Positions 1-5,118 of a DNA stretch of 5,118 bases are shown piece by piece; position 1 is the first letter of the stretch; each line of letters starts with the position of its first letter. Source of the stretch: CAZBRS01 sp964494475 (GTDB lineage: Bacteria; Myxococcota_A; UBA9042; CAZBRS01); the NCBI GenBank assembly GCA_964494475.1, contig CAZBRS010000125.1, forward strand, positions 1 through 5,118, read 5' to 3'. Under the pieces are notes generated by a model that made no database searches, was not told where the DNA came from, and saw nothing but the letters and a program-made list of their open reading frames with translations. Position numbers and translations under genes: made by a program.

Positions 1-1
1 C

Positions 2-109
2 GTCCGACGCGCCGATGGCGTCGCCGGGGTCGGCGTCGCCCTGTGCGCCGCCACACGCGACGAACCACGCCGCCACCAGCACCACGAGGGACGCCCGCGC
101 GAACGCGAA
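2..109 (-). other. In-frame extension of PurL with signal-peptide-like hydrophobic segment
   Basis: PurL proteins normally end just after the motif PWMRLFRNA, here residues 1277-1285. In this window the frame continues for at least 36 more residues. These include a hydrophobic run (S1292-A1303, LVVLVAAWFVA) followed by C1304-G-G and then an acidic, Gly/Ala/Asp-rich tail. Reading from M1279, the stretch resembles a lipoprotein signal peptide: Arg-containing n-region, hydrophobic core, FVA|C lipobox, then a flexible linker. No ATG start separate from the purL frame is visible. It could be a true extension, a fusion with a downstream lipoprotein gene, or the result of a lost stop codon. The continuous frame is certain; the interpretation is not. 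Confidence 0.6.
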
Positions 110-3100
110 GGCGTTCCGGAACAGGCGCATCCAGGGCCCGGCCTCGCCGGTGAAGAGCCCGTCGGGGCGGTACGAGAGCTGCGCGCTGCGGAACCCGCGC
201 TCGGGGTGCGGCATGAGGATGAGCGCCCGGCCGTCGGCCGACGTGAAGCCGGTCAGGCCGCCCTCGGAGCCGTTGGGGTTCAGGGGGTAGCGCTCGGTGG
301 GTCGGCCGTGGCCGTCGACGTAGCGGAGCGGCGCGAGCCCGCCCTCGACCAGCGCGGCCCGGTCGGCCGGCGCGTCGAACACCGCCAGGCCCTCGCCGTG
401 GGCCACCGGGATGGGCACGCGCGAGCCCGCCATGCCGGCCAGCAGCACCGCCGGCGACGGCAGGATCTCGACCGTGGCGTAGCGCGCCTCGAACTGCTCG
501 CTGACGTTGCGGCGGAAGAGGGGCCAGTGCTCGGCGCCCGGGATGAGGCCCTTCAGCTGCGAGATCATCTGGCAGCCGTTGCACACGCCCAGCGTGAACG
601 TGTCGGGCCGCGCGAAGAACGCGGCGAACATGCGCTCCAGGCGCTCGTTGTACAGGATGGAGCGGGCCCAGCCCGACCCGGCGCCCAGCACGTCGCCGTA
701 CGAGAAGCCGCCGCAGGCCACGAGCCCCGCCACGCTGGCCAGGTCGAACCGCCCGGCGTGCAGATCGGTCATGTGCACGTCGTGGGCCTCGAAGCCGGCC
801 AGGGTGAAGGCCGCCGCCATCTCGACGTGCCCGTTCACGCCCTGCTCGCGCAGGATGGCCACGCGGGGCGGCCGCGCGCGGGCAGGGGAGGGCGGCACGT
901 CGTCGGGCGCGTAGGCGAGCACGAACGAGAGGCCCGGGTCGGCCTCGGCGACGGCGTCGTCGTACTCCTGCTGCGCGCAGGCCGGGTTGTCGCGCAGGGA
1001 CTGCAGGGCGTGGGTCAGCTCGGACCAGGCCCGGCGCAGGTCGGGCAGCCGGGTGTCGATGGCGGTGGCGCCGCCCACGGCCAGCCGCACGCGGCCCTCG
1101 TCGTTGGGCACGCCCACCACGCGGAAGAGCCCGGCCAGGCCGTGCCGGGCCAGCGTGGCCAGCGCCTCGCGCCCCGCGGCGCGCGACACCTGCAGCACGC
1201 CGCCCAGCTCCTCGGAGAACAACGCCGCGAGCGGGCCCCCGGGCGTGCCGGGCAGGTCGACGTCGACGCCGCGACCGCCGGCCAGGGCCATCTCGACCAG
1301 GGTCACGGCTACGCCGCCGTCGGAGCGGTCGTGCCAGGCGAGCGCCAGCCTGCGGTCGACCAGCTCCTGCAGGGCCGCGAAGAAGGCCTTGAAGCGCGCG
1401 GGATCGTCGAGGTCGGGGGCCTCGTCGCCCGCCTGGTTGACCACCTGCGCCAGCGCGCTGCCGCCCAGGCGGTTGCGGCCGGCGCCCAGGTCGATGAGCA
1501 CGAGCACCGAGTCGCCGGCCTTGAGGTCGGGGGTGAGGGTCTTCAGCACGTCGGTGACGGGCGCGAAGGCGCTCACGACCAGGCTGAGGGGGGCGAGCTG
1601 GCGCTCGGCCGCGCCGGCCGCGTCTTCCCACACCGTGCGCATCGACAGCGAGTCCTTGCCCACGGGGATCGACACGCCCAGGGCGGGGCAGAGCTCCTGG
1701 CCGACCGCCGCCACCGTGTCGAAGAGCGCGGCGTCCTCGCCCGGCTCGCCGCAGGCGCACATCCAGTTGGCCGACAGCTTCACGTTGCCGAGCGGGCCCA
1801 CGCACGCGCCCGCCAGGTTGGTCAGCGCCTCGCCCACGGCCATGCGGCCCGAGGCGGGGGCGTCGAGCACGGCGATGGGCGTGCGCTCGCCCGTGGCCAT
1901 GGCCTCGCCCGTGGTGGCCCGGTGGCCGGTGAGCGTGACGGCGCAGTCGGCCACGGGCACCTGGTACCGGCCCACCATCTGGTCGCGGTGCACGAGGCCG
2001 GTCACGGTGCGATCGGTGATGGTCACGAGGAAGGTCTTGTCGCCGACGGCCGGCAGGCGCAGCACGCGCGCCAGCGCCTCGGTGGCCGTGAGCCCCGCGA
2101 GCTGGAGCGCCGGGGGCCGACCGGCAGCTCGGAGCACGTCGCGCAGCAGGCGCGGCGGCTTGCCGAGCAGCACCTGGAGATCCATGTCGATGGGGCGGTC
2201 GCCGAAGTGGGCGTCGTCGAGCGTGAGGCGCCCGTCGCCGGTGGCCGTGCCGATGAACGCCACGGGGCAGCGCTCGCGGACGCAGATCGCCTCGAAGCGC
2301 GCGCGGTCGGCCGGCGCGATGGCCAGCACGTACCGCTCCTGGGCCTCGCAGCACCAGATCTCCATGGGGCTCATGGAGGGCTCTTCGTTGGCCACGGCGC
2401 GCAGCTGGAACGCGGCCCCGGTCTTCTCGACCAGCTCGGGGCAGCCGTTCGACAGCCCGCCGGCGCCCAGGTCGTGCACGCTGACGATGGGGTTCGCGTC
2501 GCCCTCCGCCACGCAGGCGTCGAGGACCTCCTGGCAGCGGCGCTCCATCTCGGCGTTCCCGCGCTGCACCGAGTCGAAGTCGAGGGTCTCGTCGTTGCTG
2601 CCCGTGGCCATGGACGACGCCGCGCCGCCGCCCAGGCCGATGCGCAGGGCGGGGCCCCCGAGCTGCACGATGAGGGCGCCGGGTTCGAGCTCGCGCTTCA
2701 GCACGTGCCGGCGCCGGATGCTGCCGAGGCCGCCCGCCACCATGATGGGCTTGTGGTAGCCGCGCTGGCGCCCCGCCACGGTCTCTTCGTAGGTGCGGAA
2801 GAAGCCGCAGAGCTGGGGCCGTCCGAACTCGTTGCCGAAGCTGGCGCCCCCGATGGGCCCCTCGAGCATGATCGCGAGCGGCGTGGCCAGACGTCGCGGG
2901 TGCTCCTTGCCGGCTCCCTCCCAGGGCTGCGCGAGGCCCGGCACGCGCAGGTTCGAGACCATGAAGCCGCAGAGGCCCGCCTTGGTCTTGCTGCCGACGC
3001 CCGTGGCGCCCTCGTCGCGGATCTCGCCGCCCACGCCGGTGGCGGCGCCCGGCGCGGGGCAGATGGCCGTGGGGTGGTTGTGGGTCTCGACCTTCATGAG

Positions 3101-3964
3101 CAGGTCGAGCTGGTCGGGGCGAAAGACGTAGCGGTGGTCGGCCGGGTCGACCTCGAAGGCCTCGGCCGCGAAGCCCTCGACGACACTGGCGTTGTCACGG
3201 TAGGCCACGAGCGTGCCCTCGGGGTGGCACGCGTGGGTGTGCTTGATCATCTCGAACAGCGAGCGCTCCTGGGGCTGCCCGTCGATGCGCCACGCGGCGT
3301 TGAAGATCTTGTGCCGGCAGTGCTCGGAGTTCACTTGCCCGAACATGACGAGCTCGGTGTCGGTGGGGTTTCGGCCCGCCGCTCCGTAGGCGTCGGCGAG
3401 GTAGCGGATCTCGTCGGCGCTGAGGGCGAGGCCCAGGCCCGTGTTGGCCTCGTGCAGCGCCGCCTCGCCCAGGGCCAGCACGTCGAACACGCGCCCCGGT
3501 GCCGGCGGGCGGTGCGCGAAGAAGTCGTCGAGCTCGGTGTAGATCCCCTCGGTCATGCGGTCGTGCAGGGCCGACGTCGCCCTCCCCAGGGCGGCCAGGC
3601 CCACCTCGCGCCCGTCGGCCGCGCGCACCACCACGTGCAGCCCGCGCTCGACCCGCCGCACCGCGGCGAGCCCGCAGCTGCGAAAGATGTCGGTGGCCTT
3701 CGACGACCACGGCGAGATCGTGCCCTTGCGCGGGGTCACGAAGAAGCCCCCGGTGCGCGCCGCCGCGGCCCCGGCCGAGAGGAGCGCCTGCGCGCGCTGC
3801 AGGCCCTCGGCGTCGAGCGACCGGGCGAGGTCGAGCAGGTAGAGCCACGACGCGTCGACGCGCGCCCCCGCGAGCGACGGCTCGGTCGCGGCCAGGGCCT
3901 GCCTCAGCGACTCGAGGCGGAACGGCGAGAACGCCGGCCCGCCCTCCAGCACGAACGGTCTCAC
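2..3964 (-). CDS. purL: Phosphoribosylformylglycinamidine synthase, single-chain PurL (3' end outside window)
   Basis: This cytoplasmic enzyme converts FGAR, glutamine and ATP to FGAM, the fourth step of de novo purine synthesis. At least 1,321 codons are open, against about 1,295 in E. coli PurL. Domains in order: PurS-like N-terminus (about 1-135, with VTPRKGTISPWSSKATDI at 76-93); linker with NSEHCRHK (212-219; H215 matches Salmonella H216); two AIRS-like halves forming the FGAM synthetase domain (about 220-1000), with KVETHNHPTAI (291-301), LGGGAASSMA (444-453), KLSANWM (728-734), PVGKDSLSMRT (767-777) and HDRSDGG (878-884); and a class I glutamine amidotransferase domain (about 1036-1285). 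The amidotransferase triad is C1128 in GVCNGCQ with H1253 and E1255 in PHPER, matching Salmonella C1135/H1260/E1262 with a constant offset of 7. Because PurS- and PurQ-like parts are fused in, no separate purS or purQ is needed. The GTG start is set by a GGAGG six bases upstream and by N-terminal similarity to E. coli PurL. The frame runs past the usual end (near A1285) to the window edge. Confidence 0.97.
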   Translation of the reverse strand, partial: MRPFVLEGGPAFSPFRLESLRQALAATEPSLAGARVDASWLYLLDLARSLDAEGLQRAQALLSAGAAAARTGGFFVTPRKGTISPWSSKATDIFRSCGLAAVRRVERGLHVVVRAADGREVGLAALGRATSALHDRMTEGIYTELDDFFAHRPPAPGRVFDVLALGEAALHEANTGLGLALSADEIRYLADAYGAAGRNPTDTELVMFGQVNSEHCRHKIFNAAWRIDGQPQERSLFEMIKHTHACHPEGTLVAYRDNASVVEGFAAEAFEVDPADHRYVFRPDQLDLLMKVETHNHPTAICPAPGAATGVGGEIRDEGATGVGSKTKAGLCGFMVSNLRVPGLAQPWEGAGKEHPRRLATPLAIMLEGPIGGASFGNEFGRPQLCGFFRTYEETVAGRQRGYHKPIMVAGGLGSIRRRHVLKRELEPGALIVQLGGPALRIGLGGGAASSMATGSNDETLDFDSVQRGNAEMERRCQEVLDACVAEGDANPIVSVHDLGAGGLSNGCPELVEKTGAAFQLRAVANEEPSMSPMEIWCCEAQERYVLAIAPADRARFEAICVRERCPVAFIGTATGDGRLTLDDAHFGDRPIDMDLQVLLGKPPRLLRDVLRAAGRPPALQLAGLTATEALARVLRLPAVGDKTFLVTITDRTVTGLVHRDQMVGRYQVPVADCAVTLTGHRATTGEAMATGERTPIAVLDAPASGRMAVGEALTNLAGACVGPLGNVKLSANWMCACGEPGEDAALFDTVAAVGQELCPALGVSIPVGKDSLSMRTVWEDAAGAAERQLAPLSLVVSAFAPVTDVLKTLTPDLKAGDSVLVLIDLGAGRNRLGGSALAQVVNQAGDEAPDLDDPARFKAFFAALQELVDRRLALAWHDRSDGGVAVTLVEMALAGGRGVDVDLPGTPGGPLAALFSEELGGVLQVSRAAGREALATLARHGLAGLFRVVGVPNDEGRVRLAVGGATAIDTRLPDLRRAWSELTHALQSLRDNPACAQQEYDDAVAEADPGLSFVLAYAPDDVPPSPARARPPRVAILREQGVNGHVEMAAAFTLAGFEAHDVHMTDLHAGRFDLASVAGLVACGGFSYGDVLGAGSGWARSILYNERLERMFAAFFARPDTFTLGVCNGCQMISQLKGLIPGAEHWPLFRRNVSEQFEARYATVEILPSPAVLLAGMAGSRVPIPVAHGEGLAVFDAPADRAALVEGGLAPLRYVDGHGRPTERYPLNPNGSEGGLTGFTSADGRALILMPHPERGFRSAQLSYRPDGLFTGEAGPWMRLFRNAFAFARASLVVLVAAWFVACGGAQGDADPGDAIGASD

Positions 3965-3970
3965 GATCTT

Positions 3971-3975
3971 CCTCC
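3971..3975 (-). promoter_or_regulatory. Ribosome binding site of purL
   Basis: On the minus strand GGAGG lies six bases upstream of the GTG at 3964, close to ideal spacing. It decides the start, because no ATG gives a PurL-like N-terminus and the upstream gene's stop is only 34 nt away. Confidence 0.85.
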
Positions 3976-3998
3976 ACGACGATTCGGGGAAAGGGGGG

Positions 3999-4985
3999 TC
4001 ATCCCTCCGAGGGATTCGGGGCCTTGGGTCGGGCGTGCTTCTGGCGGGGCTTCGGCTCCGGGCTCGCGTCGGGGAAGGTCGGCTCGACCCGGTTGCGCCC
4101 GTTGCGCTTGGCCTCGTACAGCTGGTTGTCGGCGGCGTCGACCAGCGACTTGGCGTCGGGCATGCTCTCGTCGAGCTCCGCCACCCCGATGGAGATGCTG
4201 ACGGGCTGCACCTTGCCGTCGTACTCGAACGTCTCGCGCCCCACGGCCTTGCGCACGCGGTTGGCGTGATCGACGGCGCCGATCAGCTCGGTCTCGGGCA
4301 GGATCAGCATGAACTCCTCGCCGCCGTAGCGGCAGAACACGTCCTGCTCACGCTTCAGCGAGCCGACCAGCGCGCCCAGTTGGGCCAGCACGCGGTCGCC
4401 GAACAGGTGCCCGCGCGTGTCGTTGATGTACTTGAAGTGATCGATGTCGAGCATGGCCAGCGACAGCGGGCGGCCGTAGCGTCGGGCGTAGGCGTAGAGC
4501 CGCTGGATCTCCTTGTCGAAGTGCTGCCGGTTGAAGGCGCCCGTGAGGCTGTCGACGCTCATCAGGCGGAAGACCTCGGCGTGGTAGGCGTGCTCGATGT
4601 TGTCGCCCGACAGGAACTTGAAGATGCTGCGCCCGATGCGGATCTGGTCGCCGTCGCGCAGGGCGCGCTCGGACGTGAGCTGACCGTTCACGTACGTGTG
4701 GTTGGTCGAGCCCAGGTCCAGCAGATCGACCCCGCCGTCGCGGGGCACCAGCCGGCAGTGATTGCGCGAGACCGTCGAGTCGAGCAACGGCAGCGTGCTC
4801 CCCTCGTCGCGCCCCACCACGAGCTCGCGGTCGGTGATGAGGTAGCGCTTGCCGATGGCCTCGCCGTAGAGCATGACGAGCACCGAGCAGGGCTTGTGGT
4901 CCTTCTGGAGCTGCGGCAGGTCGTCCTGCGCGTCCATCACGACCTGGGTGGTCATTTTCCGATAGTTGAAGACGTCGTCGGTCAT
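3999..4985 (-). CDS. FHA-GGDEF diguanylate cyclase
   Basis: A predicted cytoplasmic 328-residue enzyme that condenses two GTP into c-di-GMP. It has no membrane segment. An N-terminal leader (1-32) contains MTTQVV (11-16). The FHA phosphothreonine-binding domain (about 33-126) carries G58-R59, S73-x-x-H76, GSTN (92-95) and N100-G101. A short linker leads to a GGDEF domain (about 145-300) opening with DSLTGAFNR (145-153). Catalytic and substrate residues match PleD: D180 and E223 (metal), N188 and D197 (guanine), and signature GGEEF at 221-225. The RxxD inhibitory site is present (R212, D215), so product feedback is expected. The tail (301-328) is Pro/Lys/Arg-rich and probably disordered. The frame stays open upstream to a GTG at 5045, but that codon overlaps the -35 element, so ATG 4985 is preferred; ATG 4955 is also possible. 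No strong Shine-Dalgarno precedes either. The FHA domain suggests control by a Ser/Thr kinase, which is an inference. Confidence 0.93.
   Translation of the reverse strand: MTDDVFNYRKMTTQVVMDAQDDLPQLQKDHKPCSVLVMLYGEAIGKRYLITDRELVVGRDEGSTLPLLDSTVSRNHCRLVPRDGGVDLLDLGSTNHTYVNGQLTSERALRDGDQIRIGRSIFKFLSGDNIEHAYHAEVFRLMSVDSLTGAFNRQHFDKEIQRLYAYARRYGRPLSLAMLDIDHFKYINDTRGHLFGDRVLAQLGALVGSLKREQDVFCRYGGEEFMLILPETELIGAVDHANRVRKAVGRETFEYDGKVQPVSISIGVAELDESMPDAKSLVDAADNQLYEAKRNGRNRVEPTFPDASPEPKPRQKHARPKAPNPSEG
4001..4015 (-). other. Short inverted repeat at the end of the FHA-GGDEF gene
   Basis: ATCCCTC and GAGGGAT flank a single base, overlapping the last codons and the TGA stop. As RNA it could form a six-base-pair stem with a three-base loop. 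No U-run follows; the minus strand continues as C-rich sequence. An intrinsic terminator is therefore unlikely. It may be chance, a weak pause site or a stabilising 3' hairpin. Confidence 0.3.
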
Positions 4986-5015
4986 CGTGCGTGTCCCGAT
5001 GTCGCCGGTTGGCTG

Positions 5016-5045
5016 TTTATAGCACGGTGACCCGACGATTGCCAC
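5016..5045 (-). promoter_or_regulatory. Probable sigma70-type promoter of the FHA-GGDEF gene
   Basis: On the minus strand, GTGGCA (5045-5040, 4 of 6 matches to TTGACA) is followed after 18 bases by TATAAA (5021-5016, 5 of 6 matches to TATAAT). This is one of the few AT-rich patches in the window. A transcript starting near 5009 would have a leader of about 24 nt before ATG 4985. The promoter probably also serves purL, since only 34 nt separate the two genes. Confidence 0.6.
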
Positions 5046-5067
5046 GGGTTCGCTCGGGCCTTATCTT
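5039..5067 (+). promoter_or_regulatory. Probable sigma70-type promoter of the divergent plus-strand gene
   Basis: TTGCCA (5039-5044, 5 of 6 matches to TTGACA) is separated by exactly 17 bases from TATCTT (5062-5067, 4 of 6 matches to TATAAT). Transcription would begin near 5074, about 18 nt before the ATG at 5092. Its -35 overlaps that of the opposite-facing promoter by five bases. Confidence 0.6.
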
Positions 5068-5080
5068 CGGCCGGACCGTC

Positions 5081-5084
5081 GGAG
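5081..5084 (+). promoter_or_regulatory. Ribosome binding site of the right-edge gene
   Basis: GGAG stands seven bases before the ATG at 5092, a normal Shine-Dalgarno spacing. With the promoter-like elements upstream, it supports a real gene start despite the few visible codons. Confidence 0.6.
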
Positions 5085-5091
5085 AACAGCC

Positions 5092-5118
5092 ATGCCCGCG
5101 TCCCGTTCGCCGCTGCCC
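5092..5118 (+). CDS. Start of an unidentified plus-strand gene (3' end outside window)
   Basis: Only nine codons are visible, reading MPASRSPLP. The start is supported by a GGAG seven bases upstream and a promoter-like TTGCCA-N17-TATCTT. The gene is divergent from the FHA-GGDEF gene, with 106 bp between the two start codons. Too little is present to name a product. The Ser/Arg/Pro-rich beginning would fit an n-region of an exported protein or a disordered N-terminus, but neither can be shown here. Confidence 0.5.

Noticed and set aside
987..2759. A 590-codon plus-strand open frame rich in Ser, Arg, Ala and Pro
   Set aside because: It is another antisense shadow of purL, with biased composition and no domain.
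3195..3977. A 260-codon minus-strand open frame overlapping the start of purL
   Set aside because: It is a shifted frame of purL with Arg/Ala/Gly-rich low-complexity translation. The PurL frame over the same bases carries the conserved PurS-like, linker and NSEHCRHK motifs.
3965..4015. Rho-independent terminator between the FHA-GGDEF gene and purL
   Set aside because: The only hairpin is six base pairs with a three-base loop, lies within the end of the coding region and is followed by a C-rich stretch, not a U-run.
206..4201. A 1,331-codon open frame on the plus strand, rich in His, Arg, Gly and Ala, antisense to purL
   Set aside because: The minus strand encodes PurL with dozens of conserved motifs. 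The plus frame has low-complexity composition, no recognisable domain, and crosses the purL/FHA-GGDEF boundary. Open antisense frames are expected when codons end in G or C.
4035..5030. A 331-codon plus-strand open frame antisense to the FHA-GGDEF gene
   Set aside because: The minus strand has clear FHA and GGDEF signatures. The plus frame is Val/Leu/Ala/His-rich with no domain and no Shine-Dalgarno support.
4986..5045. A 20-residue N-terminal extension of the FHA-GGDEF protein from a GTG at 5045
   Set aside because: The GTG overlaps the -35 element, and the TATAAA -10 lies inside the extension, so the transcript would start after this codon. The extension has no recognisable homology.

Overview
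The window is very GC-rich (roughly 70% by eye), with G or C in nearly every third codon position. It carries two long minus-strand genes and the first codons of a plus-strand gene at the right edge. A single-chain, E. coli-type PurL next to a cytoplasmic FHA-GGDEF protein in such high-GC DNA suggests a Gram-negative of the Myxococcota/deltaproteobacterial type. This is an inference from gene style, not a phylogenetic result.

Layout, right to left (the direction of transcription for most of the window). At 5092 a plus-strand gene begins; only nine codons are visible. Between it and the next gene, two divergent sigma70-like promoters overlap at their -35 hexamers. From 4985 down to 3999 lies an FHA-GGDEF diguanylate cyclase whose catalytic and product-inhibition residues look intact. 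After a 34-nt gap holding a clear Shine-Dalgarno, purL (FGAM synthase) starts at GTG 3964 and stays open all the way to the left edge. I translated it codon by codon: more than 1,320 codons, no frameshift and no stop. Most of the window (1-3964) is therefore one enzyme. Several long open frames on the opposite strand or in a shifted frame are by-products of the base composition.

PurL is complete through all its functional domains and its usual C-terminus, then continues in frame into a hydrophobic stretch ending in a lipobox-like Cys. No stop codon exists in any minus-strand frame in the last ~250 bases. This is the most unusual feature here. It may be a genuine C-terminal extension, a fusion with a downstream lipoprotein gene, or a lost stop codon.

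The cyclase and purL may be co-transcribed. PurL catalyses the fourth step of de novo purine synthesis, which ultimately supplies the GTP that the cyclase turns into c-di-GMP, but a regulatory link is speculation. I see no CRISPR array, mobile element, tRNA, rRNA or clearly new multi-gene system.
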